A program made the position numbers and the translations under genes. A DNA stretch of 64,000 bases from Variovorax sp. TBS-050B (lineage in GTDB: Bacteria > Pseudomonadota > Gammaproteobacteria > Burkholderiales > Burkholderiaceae_C). Below the pieces are notes generated by a model, which had not been told where the DNA came from, did no database searches, and saw nothing but the letters and a program-made list of their open reading frames with translations. This document shows, piece by piece, positions 54,391 through 62,706 of the stretch; the first letter of the stretch is position 1; every line of letters starts with the position of its first letter. The stretch spans positions 3,137,001 through 3,201,000 of the forward strand of contig NZ_JARXYR010000002.1 of NCBI RefSeq assembly GCF_029893635.1, given 5' to 3'.

Positions 54391-57045
54391 TCATGCGGCA
54401 CCGCGTTCGCGCGCGTTCAGTTTTTGCAGTGCATAGAGCGCATCGAGCGCCTCCCGCGGCGTCATCGCATCGGGATCGAGCGCGGCCAGCGCGGATTCTA
54501 CGGCGCTGGCCATCGGCGCCTCGGCCGCGGGCGGCGGCGCGAACAGGTCGACCTGGGCGCGCGTCTGCGCATGCTGCGATTCCAGCGCTTCGAGCGCCTG
54601 GCGCGCATGGTTGACCACCGCGGCCGGCATGCCCGCGAGCCGCGCGACCTGGATGCCGTAGCTCTTGCTCGCGGGGCCGGGCTGCATCTCGTGCAGGAAC
54701 ACGATGTCGCGGCCGGCCTCGGTCGCGCTCACGTGCATGTTGACCGCGCAGTGGTGCGTGGCTGGAAATTCGGTCAGCTCGAAGTAGTGCGTGGCGAACA
54801 GCGTGAAGGCCTTGGCGCGGTCGTGCAGTTGCGCCGCGATGCCCGCGGCCAGCGCCAGCCCGTCGAAGGTGCTGGTGCCGCGGCCGATCTCGTCCATCAG
54901 CACCAGCGACTGCGCGGTCGCGCTGTGCAGGATCTGCGCCGCCTCGGTCATCTCGAGCATGAAGGTCGACTGTGCGTTGGCCAGGTCGTCCGCCGCGCCG
55001 ATGCGCGTGTGGATCGCGTCGATCGGACCGAGCCGGCAGGCCGCCGCCGGCACGTGCGAGCCGATGGACGCCAGCAGCACGATGATCGCCACCTGCCGCA
55101 TGTACGTCGACTTGCCGCCCATGTTGGGGCCGGTGATGACCTGCATGCGCTGTTGCGGCCCGAGCTGCGTGTCGTTGGCGATGAAGCCGCCCGAGGACTT
55201 TTCGGCCAGCCGCGCCTCCACCACTGGATGGCGGCCCTGCTGGATCTCGATGCAGGGGTGCGCGACGAAGCTCGGCGCGCGCCAGTGCAGCGTGTGCGAG
55301 CGCTCGGCCAGCGCGCACAGCGCGTCGAGCGTCGCGAGCGCGCCCGCGAGCTGGGTGAGCGCGGGCACCGAGGGCTGCAGCGCGTCGAGCAGCTGCTCGT
55401 AGAGCCACTTCTCGCGCGCCAGCGCGCGGTCCTGCGCGCTCAGGGCCTTGTCCTCGAAAGCCTTGAGCTCGGGCGTGATGAAGCGCTCGGCGTTCTTCAG
55501 CGTCTGGCGGCGGCGGTAGTTGTCGGGCACCTTCGACAGCGCGCTCTGCGTCACCTCGATGTAGAAGCCGTGCACGCGGTTGAACTGCACGCGCAGGTTG
55601 CTGATGCCGGTGCGCTCGCGCTCGCTGACCTCGAGCTGCAGCAGGAAGTCGTCGCAGTTCTCGCTGATGGCGCGCAGCTCGTCGAGCTCCGCATCGTGGC
55701 CCGTCGCGATCACCCCGCCGTCGCGCACCAGCGCCGACGGTTCGGCCTTGATCGCGCTCGCCAGCAGTTCGGCGCAGCCCGGCGGCGGCGCGAGCCGTTC
55801 CGCGATGCGCTCGAGCAGCGCGGCCGCGGGCGGCAGCAGCGGCGCGAGCTGCTCGGCCTTGGCGAGCGCGAGGCGCAGCGCCAGCAGTTCGCGCGGGCGC
55901 ACCTGGCGCAGCGCGATGCGCGCCGCGATGCGCTCCACGTCGCTGGTGTTCTTGAGCTGTTCGCGCAGCGTGCGCCAGGGCGCCGCCGTGCCGCCGAGCA
56001 CCGTCGACTGCAGCGCGCCGATCGCTTCGAGCCGCGCCTGCGCCTCGCTGCGGTCGCGCCGCGGCGACAGCAGCCAGCGCTTGAGCAGCCGGCTGCCCAT
56101 GCCGGTCATGCAGGTGTCGAGCAGCGAGAACAGCGTGGGCGCATCCTCGCCCCGCAGCGTCTGCACCAGCTCGAGGTTGCGCCGCGTCGTCGGCGGCAGC
56201 TCGATCAGGTCGCCGTCGCGCTCCACGGACAGGCGCTGCACATGCGACAGCGCGCGCCCCTGCGTGTGTTCGGCATAGCCCAGCAGCGCCGCGGCCGCGG
56301 CATGCGCATTGGCGAGCGATTCGGCATTCCAGGCGGCGAGGCTCTGGCTGCCCATCTGCTCGCTGAGCTTGCGTTCGCCCAGGCCCCCGTCGAACTGCCA
56401 GGCCGGCCGCACCGACAGCGTGAACGGCGTGGCGGCGCGCGCGGCCTTCAGGCGCTGCTCGAACGCGGGCGTGACTTCGGCGCTGTAGAGCAGTTCGCTC
56501 GGCGCGATGCGCGCGATCCAGGCTTCGAGCGCATCGGCCGGGCATTCCGCCAGGCGCAGCTCGGCCCCGGTCACGCTGAGCCAGGCCAGGCCGCAGAAGT
56601 TGCGCGCGCCCGCATGCACCGCCAGCAGCAGCGAGTCGCTCTTGTCGTTGAGCAGCTCCGAATCGGTCAGCGTGCCGGGCGTGACCACCCGCACCACCTT
56701 GCGCTCCACCGGCCCCTTGCTGGCGCCGACTTCGCCCACCTGTTCGCAGATGGCCACCGATTCGCCGAGCTTGATCAGGCGGGAGAGGTAGGTGTCGACC
56801 GCATGGAAGGGCACGCCGCACATCACCACCGGCTGCCCGGCCGACTGCCCGCGCTGCGTGAGCGTGATGTCGAGCAGCCGCGCGGCCTTCTCGGCATCGG
56901 CCCAGAACAGCTCGTAGAAATCGCCCATCCGGTAGAACAGCAGGGTGTCCGGATGGTCGGCCTTGAGGCGCAGGTACTGCGCCATCATGGGCGTGTGGGC
57001 GGAGAAGTCGGCGCTGGCGAGTGCGGGGTCTGTGGCGATTTTCAC
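54391..57045 (-). CDS. mutS: DNA mismatch repair protein MutS
   Basis: 884 residues from a GTG start. The mismatch-binding domain at the N-terminus has the [15 protein letters not shown] stretch with the Phe-x-Glu wedge that stacks on the mispaired base. The ATPase domain starts near residue 610, with Walker [10 protein letters not shown] at about 635-643, the Walker B region [16 protein letters not shown] and the ATHYFELTE box. It recognises mismatches together with MutL, which is not in this window. The C-terminus is a little longer than in E. coli. It lies immediately upstream of the Anbu gene on the same strand. Confidence 0.97.
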   Translation of the reverse strand: MKIATDPALASADFSAHTPMMAQYLRLKADHPDTLLFYRMGDFYELFWADAEKAARLLDITLTQRGQSAGQPVVMCGVPFHAVDTYLSRLIKLGESVAICEQVGEVGASKGPVERKVVRVVTPGTLTDSELLNDKSDSLLLAVHAGARNFCGLAWLSVTGAELRLAECPADALEAWIARIAPSELLYSAEVTPAFEQRLKAARAATPFTLSVRPAWQFDGGLGERKLSEQMGSQSLAAWNAESLANAHAAAAALLGYAEHTQGRALSHVQRLSVERDGDLIELPPTTRRNLELVQTLRGEDAPTLFSLLDTCMTGMGSRLLKRWLLSPRRDRSEAQARLEAIGALQSTVLGGTAAPWRTLREQLKNTSDVERIAARIALRQVRPRELLALRLALAKAEQLAPLLPPAAALLERIAERLAPPPGCAELLASAIKAEPSALVRDGGVIATGHDAELDELRAISENCDDFLLQLEVSERERTGISNLRVQFNRVHGFYIEVTQSALSKVPDNYRRRQTLKNAERFITPELKAFEDKALSAQDRALAREKWLYEQLLDALQPSVPALTQLAGALATLDALCALAERSHTLHWRAPSFVAHPCIEIQQGRHPVVEARLAEKSSGGFIANDTQLGPQQRMQVITGPNMGGKSTYMRQVAIIVLLASIGSHVPAAACRLGPIDAIHTRIGAADDLANAQSTFMLEMTEAAQILHSATAQSLVLMDEIGRGTSTFDGLALAAGIAAQLHDRAKAFTLFATHYFELTEFPATHHCAVNMHVSATEAGRDIVFLHEMQPGPASKSYGIQVARLAGMPAAVVNHARQALEALESQHAQTRAQVDLFAPPPAAEAPMASAVESALAALDPDAMTPREALDALYALQKLNARERGAA

Positions 57046-57074
57046 TCGGGCGATTATCGGGGACTGGTGACGGC

Positions 57075-57407
57075 TCAGCCGATCACCAGCCGGACCGGCT
57101 TGCCGATGCGGCTGAGCATTTCAACCAGCGTGTCGATCGTGAACTTGGCCGTCTTCTTGTTGACCACGTCGGAAACGCGGGGGCGCGAGACCATGAGGAT
57201 TTCGGCAGCTTCCGCCTGCTTCAGCTGATGCTCGGCGATCCAGCTCGAAAGCGCTTCCATGAGCTGCTGCTTCAGCTGTCGCGTGTCGTTGATCTGCTTC
57301 TGCGAAGCGGCTTGCAGTTGTTTCGCTTCGGCGGGCGGAAAGCCCAGCTCGAGAAAAAGATTGGCCCCGGGACGGGTGACGTGGCGGACGGCGGTGTCGA
57401 TCTTCAT
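57075..57407 (-). CDS. HigA-like antitoxin with helix-turn-helix
   Basis: 110 residues. The N-terminal half is charged and helical ([20 protein letters not shown]). The C-terminal helix-turn-helix at about 55-95 reads [20 protein letters not shown] followed by a DVVNKK turn, as in XRE-type antitoxins paired with Gp49-like toxins. It starts two bases after the toxin stop. The toxin-first order is the HigBA arrangement. The operator palindrome lies upstream of the toxin. The gene ends 30 bases before mutS, which has the same orientation and could be read by leakage. Confidence 0.87.
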   Translation of the reverse strand: MKIDTAVRHVTRPGANLFLELGFPPAEAKQLQAASQKQINDTRQLKQQLMEALSSWIAEHQLKQAEAAEILMVSRPRVSDVVNKKTAKFTIDTLVEMLSRIGKPVRLVIG

Positions 57408-57409
57408 GT

Positions 57410-57745
57410 CTACTTCTTCCTTGCTTCGCGCACTGCGCGATAGCGCGCCCGTGCAATGGCCTTGTCCTGCGCGCTGGTGGCCTGGGTCTTCTTCTGGAAG
57501 CAATGCAGGACATAGATCGCTTCCTCGAAGTTGGCCACGTACATCACTCGATAGATGCCGCTCGCATCTCGGAGCCGGATTTCCCGTGTGCCTGGCCCCA
57601 CCTCGCCGAAGGGCTTCCAATCCGTCGGGTCGAGTCCGGCCTGGACCTTGCCCAGTTCGAAACCGGCCGTGCGCCGCGTCTCCACAGGAAAAGCCAGCAG
57701 ATCCGCATGGGAAGACCCGACCCAGCGGATTTCTTTGTCGCCCAT
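57410..57745 (-). CDS. HigB/Gp49-like (RelE-superfamily) toxin
   Basis: 111 residues. The fold is marked by GTREIRLRDASGIYRVMYVA at 52-71 and the C-terminal LHCFQKKTQATSAQDKAIAR at 80-99, both diagnostic of the phage Gp49-like/HigB family. These are mRNA interferases acting at the ribosome. The basic residues and aromatic expected for RNA binding are present, so it is probably functional. It is the first gene of the toxin-antitoxin operon; the ATG lies 13 bases after the palindrome. Confidence 0.87.
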   Translation of the reverse strand: MGDKEIRWVGSSHADLLAFPVETRRTAGFELGKVQAGLDPTDWKPFGEVGPGTREIRLRDASGIYRVMYVANFEEAIYVLHCFQKKTQATSAQDKAIARARYRAVREARKK

Positions 57746-57757
57746 CGCCTGGTTGCC

Positions 57758-57775
57758 TGTATAAGATTTTATACA
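57758..57775. promoter_or_regulatory. Toxin-antitoxin operator palindrome
   Basis: TGTATAA-GATT-TTATACA is perfect, AT-rich and 12 bases upstream of the toxin start, so it also overlaps the likely -10 region. Autorepression by the HTH antitoxin, alone or with the toxin, is expected for this family. Confidence 0.7.
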
Positions 57776-57916
57776 TGGGCCGGCGTTTTTGCGCCGTGCC
57801 TCCCTGAAGCTGGATTGTCTCCATCGCGCCAGTGCCGAGGATCGCGTCGGCCGGCCTCGCTCGGACCGATCGTTACTTTGTTGGTCGCGGGGCCGTGCGA
57901 GTGCGGCCGACCCGGC
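57776..57916. other. Short intergenic region between toxin operator and nfeF-like gene
   Basis: About 140 bases of ordinary GC-rich sequence. It includes GATCGTTACTTTGTTGGTC, the only AT-leaning patch. No reading frame, hairpin with a T-run or RNA gene is seen. Confidence 0.5.
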
Positions 57917-58738
57917 CTACTCGTCGTGCGTGTCGTGCGTCGCCGCCGCCCCGCGCCGCCAGTAGCCCGAGGCGCGGACCCATTTCGGGTTGGCGCCGCG
58001 CTGGCCCACGAGGTGCGCGCGCAGCGCCTTCGCGATGGCGGATTCGCAGGCGACCCAGGCGTGGAAGTCACCGGCCGGCAGCGGCATGGCCTGGAGCGCA
58101 TCGAGCAGCGCGGTGCCGGTGCCCGGCTCGGCGCCCTGGCGGTGCACCCATTGCAGCGTGAGTTCGGCCTCGGTCGCGAACGGCTGCTCGTCGGCCGCTG
58201 CGTCCACTTCGGCCAGCACCACGGCGCGCGCGCCGGCCGGCAGTTCGGCGAGGCGGCGCGCGATGGCGGGCAGGGCGGTGTCGTCGCCGATCAGCAGGTG
58301 CCAGTCGAAATCCGTCGGCACGATGAAGGAGCCGCGCGGGCCGCCCACGCCGAGGATGTCGCCGGGCTGCGCGCGCTCGGCCCACTGCGTGGCGGGGCCG
58401 GCATCGTGCAGCGCGAAGTCGATCTCGAGGGTGCGCGCGGCGGGGTTGTAGCGGCGCGGGGTGTAGTCGCGCATGGTGGGGCGGGCGCCCTCGGGCCACA
58501 CGGGGCCTTCGGGGCCGACGGTGGGCAGCGTCAGCCGACCGGTGGCGGGGTCGGGGAAGAAGAGCTTCGCATGGTCGTCGAAGCCGGGACTCGTGAAGTC
58601 GGCGAGATCGTCGCCGGCGAGCGTGATGCGGATCAGGTGCGGCGTGACGCGCTGCACGGCCTGCACCGTGAGGCGCCGGAAGCGCAGTTCATGGCGCACG
58701 CGGCGCGGCGTGCGGTCGGGGGGAGAGAGGTCGGTCAT
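57917..58738 (-). CDS. nfeF: NADPH-dependent ferric-siderophore reductase (SIP family)
   Basis: 273 residues. The FAD-binding domain has RDYTPRRYNPAARTLEIDF near residues 90-108 (R-x-Y-T motif). HLLIGDDTALPAIARRLAEL at about 147-166 opens the NAD(P)-binding SIP domain. The C-terminus VRASGYWRRG is the conserved substrate-side motif. It reduces ferric chelates to release iron in the cytoplasm. The gene lies 25 bases after a His-rich PadR regulator, exactly like yqjH (nfeF) and yqjI (nfeR) in E. coli. Confidence 0.93.
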   Translation of the reverse strand: MTDLSPPDRTPRRVRHELRFRRLTVQAVQRVTPHLIRITLAGDDLADFTSPGFDDHAKLFFPDPATGRLTLPTVGPEGPVWPEGARPTMRDYTPRRYNPAARTLEIDFALHDAGPATQWAERAQPGDILGVGGPRGSFIVPTDFDWHLLIGDDTALPAIARRLAELPAGARAVVLAEVDAAADEQPFATEAELTLQWVHRQGAEPGTGTALLDALQAMPLPAGDFHAWVACESAIAKALRAHLVGQRGANPKWVRASGYWRRGAAATHDTHDE

Positions 58739-58763
58739 GGATGAAGGAGAAGAAGAAAAAGGT

Positions 58764-59339
58764 TCAGATGCGTTCCAGCTGCTGGGCGGCGTTGTCGAGC
58801 ACCGCGGCGAAATCGTGGGCCTGTTGTTCGGTGAGGGGCGCGCCCGCGAGCCGCATGCGCATCGCGAGCTTGAGGTTCTCGATCGCGCGCGTGACCTGCG
58901 GCGGGCGGCCGCCGCGCGGGCCGGCGCCGTCGACGCCGCCGTTCATGCGGGCCATCATCGCGTCGGCGGTGTCGCGGTTGGCGTCCAGGAACTCGCGGCC
59001 GCTGTCGGTGATGCTGTAGCGCTTGCGGCCGCCGTCGTCGGCATTTGCCACGCGCAGGTGGCCAAGCTCCTCGAGCAGGGTCAGCGTGGGGTAGACCACG
59101 CCGGGGCTCGGCGCATAGCTGCCGCCGAGCCGGTCTTCGATGGCCTTGATGAGCTCGTAGCCGTGCGAGGGCTTCTCGGCGATGAGCCGCAGCAGCACGA
59201 AGCGCAGGCCGCCGTGGCCGAACACGCGGCCGCCGCCGCGCCCGCCGCGGCCGCCCGAGGAGAAGCCGTCTTCATGCTCGCCGCGCGGGGCGTGGCAATG
59301 GGGGTGATGCGGAGGATGGCCGAAGTGGAAATGTCGCAT
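58764..59339 (-). CDS. nfeR: His-rich PadR-family repressor, NfeR/YqjI-like
   Basis: 191 residues. Eight His and one Cys occur in the first 22 residues (MRHFHFGHPPHHPHCHAPRG), then a Gly/Arg linker. The PadR winged helix at about 42-115 has FGHGGLRFVLLRLIAEKPSH, GYELIKAIED and SPGVVYPTL. The helical dimerisation tail follows. In E. coli YqjI the same His-rich tail binds metal (nickel and iron) and relieves repression of yqjH. The adjacent SIP gene and a perfect operator upstream support the same role here. Confidence 0.93.
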   Translation of the reverse strand: MRHFHFGHPPHHPHCHAPRGEHEDGFSSGGRGGRGGGRVFGHGGLRFVLLRLIAEKPSHGYELIKAIEDRLGGSYAPSPGVVYPTLTLLEELGHLRVANADDGGRKRYSITDSGREFLDANRDTADAMMARMNGGVDGAGPRGGRPPQVTRAIENLKLAMRMRLAGAPLTEQQAHDFAAVLDNAAQQLERI

Positions 59340-59360
59340 GACGGGGTCCTTTCGAAATCG

Positions 59361-59381
59361 TATCTAGATCTATTCTAGATA
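59361..59381. promoter_or_regulatory. PadR/NfeR operator
   Basis: TATCTAGA-TCTAT-TCTAGATA is a perfect inverted repeat in a strongly AT-rich patch, 22 bases before the nfeR-like start. Its outer flanks TCG...CGA extend the symmetry. The site is the natural candidate for autorepression of the nfeR-nfeF unit. Confidence 0.7.
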
Positions 59382-59432
59382 TATCGAAATAAAAGTCAAA
59401 GCGACAGGGTTTTCCGGCTGCGGCCGGCCGTT

Positions 59433-60623
59433 TCAGGGACTTCGGGTGATCAGCGAATCGAGCGCGGCGCGCAGCCGCCGCACCTTGCGTTCGTGCGGCA
59501 GCGTCTGCGGCCCGCGGCCGTAGGTGCCGGCCTTGCGGATCAGCCGCAGCTGCTCGCGCTGCAACTGGGTCTTCAACTGCCTTGCGCGGCGGCCGAAGGC
59601 CTTGCCCATCTCGCGGCGCACCCGGTAGCGCGCGAGCGGAGCGCCGAGCCGCACCCATTCGTCGTCGCGGATCAGCTCGCGCTCGGGCACGAACCAGGCG
59701 GCGAGCGCATGCAGGTAGGTGCCGTTCTCGCGCGCGGCCACGCGCCAGAAGAGGCCGGCCGCGATCATCGCGGGCACGCCCTTGACGACGAGCAGCACCG
59801 CCATCTCGCCGTAGCCGCCGTCGAACAGGTCCTCGAGCCAGGGCGAGTTCCAGGCGAAGTGCATGGCCCAAGCGAGCGCGAAGCAGAGGAAGGCGAAGCC
59901 CAGCCGCTGCGCCATCGGCCGCTCGGGATGCAGCAGGAACCAGGCGACGCCGAAGGAGGCGATCATGGTGTAGGCCGCATGGCTCCACAGTCCGCTCAGC
60001 AGCCCGCGCGTGAGCAGGTTGAGCAGCACCGGGTAGACCTGGTTCTCGAGCGGAAAGTGGATGGAGGCGTTGACGGTGTAGCTCAGGTTCTCGATCACCT
60101 GGAAGCCCAGCCCGACGAGCGCGCCGACGATCAGCACCGAGAGGTAGGTCTGGAACTGGTTGCGCGCGACCAGCACCAGCAGCACCACGCCCGCGAGCTT
60201 GAGGAACTCCTCGGTGATCGGCCCTGCGACGGCAGGGCCCCAGACGGCCACGAACTCGGGCGACACCAGCTTGGCGCACAGGCTCTGGATCGCGATGTTG
60301 GCCGGCGCGGCGAAGTACACCGCGCCCATGCCGCCCCATGCGAAGGCGAGCACGAAGGCTTCGGGCGGATGCTGCTCCAGCAGGTCGAGCGCACGGAAGG
60401 CGAGCAGGAAGGCCAGGGTGTAGCTGGTCCACACCAGGAGCCCGAGCAGCGCCGTGACCGGCACCACGCGCACGCCGACCGCGAACAGCTGCAGCACGTA
60501 GAACAGGCCGTTGACGATCAGTGCCGCCAGCAGCCAGAAGGCCGCGCGGCGCGGCTGGAAGAAGGAGTCGGTGCCGACCGGCCAGGCCGGCTGTACCGCG
60601 GCATCGAAGGAGGGCAGGTTCAC
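59433..60623 (-). CDS. PrsW-family membrane protease-like protein
   Basis: 396 residues from a GTG that overlaps the previous stop in a GTGA. Eight to nine helices are seen. The family motifs are TEEFLKLAGVV (EExxK) near residue 139, IENLSYT near 178, SHAAYTMIASF near 216 and MHFAWNSPW near 255. These carry the glutamates and histidines thought to bind metal in PrsW/CAAX-type intramembrane proteases. The last 90 residues form a basic tail (RRARQKTQLQ-like) not typical of PrsW. A protease role is inferred. Confidence 0.87.
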   Translation of the reverse strand: MNLPSFDAAVQPAWPVGTDSFFQPRRAAFWLLAALIVNGLFYVLQLFAVGVRVVPVTALLGLLVWTSYTLAFLLAFRALDLLEQHPPEAFVLAFAWGGMGAVYFAAPANIAIQSLCAKLVSPEFVAVWGPAVAGPITEEFLKLAGVVLLVLVARNQFQTYLSVLIVGALVGLGFQVIENLSYTVNASIHFPLENQVYPVLLNLLTRGLLSGLWSHAAYTMIASFGVAWFLLHPERPMAQRLGFAFLCFALAWAMHFAWNSPWLEDLFDGGYGEMAVLLVVKGVPAMIAAGLFWRVAARENGTYLHALAAWFVPERELIRDDEWVRLGAPLARYRVRREMGKAFGRRARQLKTQLQREQLRLIRKAGTYGRGPQTLPHERKVRRLRAALDSLITRSP

Positions 60624-61180
60624 TGCGGGGCTTCCAGGTCCATGGAGTCGAGCATCGCGCGGGCCTCGGCCAGCGCCTCGTTGAGGCCGTCGCTCGCGCC
60701 GTAGACATCGATCTGCACCAGCGACCGGCGCCGGACGTCGACCACCTGCCAGAACCGGCCGGCGAGCTTGGGGCTGTAGTAGGCGAAGGTCTTGCCCTGC
60801 AGGCCCCAGGCGGTGATGAAGTCGGACACGTCGCCGTCGACCTGCAGCCCCTGGCCGCGCTCCATGAGCCGCTGCTGCCGCAGCATCGGCCCGTCGGGCC
60901 CGCCGGCCCAGGGCTGGGTGGTGACCAGGAACTTGTGGCCGCCCTTGAAGAGCATCAGCGACCGGCCGGCCTTCGAGCGCGACACGTCCATCTCCCATCC
61001 TTCGGCGGGAACGAAGCGCGCGTGGCCCACTTCCACCGTCTCGCCCGCGGGCAGGGGCCGTGCGCCCGGCGTGCGGCGGTCCCACAAGGTGAGGCCGCCC
61101 ACGTAGGCGGCGATGGCGAGAAGCACCGCGAGCGCACCGGGCCAGGTGCGGTAGGGGACGCGGCGGGAGGGCTCGAGCAT
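60620..61180 (-). CDS. Membrane-anchored protein of unknown function
   Basis: 186 residues. One hydrophobic segment at about 13-33 (WPGALAVLLAIAAYVGGLTL) anchors a soluble domain on the outer face. That domain has GHARFVPAEGWEMDVSRSKA, LMLFKGGHKFLVTTQPW and a final SLVQIDVYGASDGL. It resembles DcrB- or PsbP-like small periplasmic folds, but I do not recognise a family with confidence. The stop overlaps the GTG of the PrsW-like gene, so the two are translationally coupled and probably act together. Confidence 0.75.
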   Translation of the reverse strand: MLEPSRRVPYRTWPGALAVLLAIAAYVGGLTLWDRRTPGARPLPAGETVEVGHARFVPAEGWEMDVSRSKAGRSLMLFKGGHKFLVTTQPWAGGPDGPMLRQQRLMERGQGLQVDGDVSDFITAWGLQGKTFAYYSPKLAGRFWQVVDVRRRSLVQIDVYGASDGLNEALAEARAMLDSMDLEAPQ

Positions 61181-61250
61181 GGCAGGCCGGATCGTGCCAT
61201 ACGGAAAGCGCGATGCCGGCGGGCGCGGCGCCGCGCGCGCGGCCGGGTCG

Positions 61251-62567
61251 TCAGCGCTGCGGCATGTCCTTGACCGAGTAGCCGAGGCTCACCGTCGCGT
61301 CTGCCGGAATGGGCGGCATCGTCGCGTTCCAGGCGCGCCAGTCCTCGCGCATCGCGGCGAGCCTTTCGGGCTCCTTCTTCGCGAGGTTCGCGCGCTCGCG
61401 CTCGTCGGCCGGGATGTTGAACAGGTACTCGTTGCCGTCGACCTTGAGGTACTTCCAGTCGCCGTCGCGCAGCGCCTCCTGGCCGCGGTGGTTCATGCGC
61501 CAGTGCAGCGGGCGGCGGAAGGCGTGCTTCGCGTCGCGCAGCACCGGCATCAGCGACACGCCGTCGAGCGGATACGCCGGGTCGGGCTCGGCGCCGGCCG
61601 CATCGAGCATGGTGGCCGACCAGTCCATCGTCATGCACAGCTGCCGGCTCTCGCCGCCCTTGGCGATCACGGCGGGCCAGTGCGCGATCCAGGGCACGCG
61701 GATGCCGCCTTCGGTCAGGTCCATCTTGCCGCCGACCAGCGGCCAGTTGTCGGAGAAGCGCTCGCCGCCGTTATCGCTGGTGAACACCACCAGCGTGTTG
61801 TCGGCGATGCCGTGCTTCTCGAGCGCGGCCATGATCCAGCCGATGCCCTCGTCCATGTGATGGATCATGCGGCGGTACACGTGGATGTTGCCGCCGGCCA
61901 AGTCGAACAGGTTGTCCTTCACGAGCGGCGCCTTGCCGGCGTCGTCGCGCGTCTCCCAGGGCCAGTGCGGCGCGGTGTAGTGCAGGCTCAGGAAGAAGGG
62001 GGCGTCCTGGCCGGCCATGCGCTCCACGTAGTCGACCGCGCGCTTCGAGAGGATGTCGGTGAGGTAGCCCTCTTCCTGCCGGTCCTCCTCGCCGAACCAG
62101 AGGTCGTGGCGGCCGGTGGAGTCGCAGTGCGTGAAGTAGTCGACGCCGCCCGACATCGGCCCGAAGAATTCCTCGTAGCCCGAACGCAGCGGTCCGAAGC
62201 TCGGCGGATAGCCCAGGTGCCACTTGCCGATCAGGGCCGTCCTGTAGCCGCTCTTCTTCAGCAGCGAGGGCAGCGTGGGATGCTCGGTCGGCAGGCCGAG
62301 CGTGGTGCTGCCGCGGCTCCTGCTGTTGATCGGCTCCTCGGCCGCGCCGCGCAGGCGGTACTGGTAGCGCGCGGTGATCATCGCGAAGCGCGTGGGCGAG
62401 CACACGGGCGAGTTCGAGTAGCCCTGCGTGAGCTTCAGGCCGTTGGCCGCCAGGCCGTCGAGCACGGGCGAGACGGGGCCGAACGCGGCGTCGCGGCCGC
62501 CGTAGCAGCCGAGGTCCGCATAGCCGAGGTCGTCGGCGACGATGAAGATGATGTTGGGTCTGTTCAT
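61251..62567 (-). CDS. Arylsulfatase-family enzyme
   Basis: 438 residues. The formylglycine site is C-S-P-T-R at 56-60 (SNSPVCSPTRF), following the metal-binding Asp12-Asp13 (IFIVADDLGYADLG). Further family marks are GKWHLGY near 116, HYTAPHWPW near 200 and TSDNGG near 265. The Cys requires conversion to formylglycine by a maturase, which is not adjacent. No signal peptide is visible, so it is probably cytoplasmic. It lies downstream of two Bug-type binding proteins on the same strand, which suggests uptake and desulfation of a sulfate ester or a related ester substrate. Confidence 0.93.
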   Translation of the reverse strand: MNRPNIIFIVADDLGYADLGCYGGRDAAFGPVSPVLDGLAANGLKLTQGYSNSPVCSPTRFAMITARYQYRLRGAAEEPINSRSRGSTTLGLPTEHPTLPSLLKKSGYRTALIGKWHLGYPPSFGPLRSGYEEFFGPMSGGVDYFTHCDSTGRHDLWFGEEDRQEEGYLTDILSKRAVDYVERMAGQDAPFFLSLHYTAPHWPWETRDDAGKAPLVKDNLFDLAGGNIHVYRRMIHHMDEGIGWIMAALEKHGIADNTLVVFTSDNGGERFSDNWPLVGGKMDLTEGGIRVPWIAHWPAVIAKGGESRQLCMTMDWSATMLDAAGAEPDPAYPLDGVSLMPVLRDAKHAFRRPLHWRMNHRGQEALRDGDWKYLKVDGNEYLFNIPADERERANLAKKEPERLAAMREDWRAWNATMPPIPADATVSLGYSVKDMPQR

Positions 62568-62590
62568 GAACGGTCGGTTGACTGGGGTGC

Positions 62591-62620
62591 TCCGCGGATC
62601 CCTTCGGGGAACACCGCGGA
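62591..62620. repeat. Hairpin upstream of the sulfatase gene
   Basis: TCCGCGG and CCGCGGA form outer arms around CCCTTCGGGG, a stable inner stem with a TTC loop. Its right arm overlaps the beginning of repeat copy B. In the minus-strand unit it lies between the Bug gene and the sulfatase. Confidence 0.55.
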
Positions 62621-62684
62621 ACCGGCTTGGCCGGGCCGCTGGTGTTGCGCCCTGGAGGGGGGAGTCGAGCTACGCGAAGTGAGC
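62614..62684 (+). repeat. Hairpin-rich intergenic repeat, copy B
   Basis: Shares CCGCGGAAC, GGCCGC and CTACGCGAAGTGAGC with copy A at 41642-41711, in the same order and orientation and with a length difference of one base. It lies between the Bug gene and the sulfatase. The CCCCCC/GGGGGG stem of copy A is degenerate here. Confidence 0.75.
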
Positions 62685-62706
62685 GAGGGACGGAGGTGGA
62701 CCTGTT

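Noticed and set aside
54424..57228. A 900-codon open frame on the plus strand opposite mutS
   Set aside because: Composition is Arg/Gln/His/Leu-rich without motifs; mutS on the other strand has all expected motifs.
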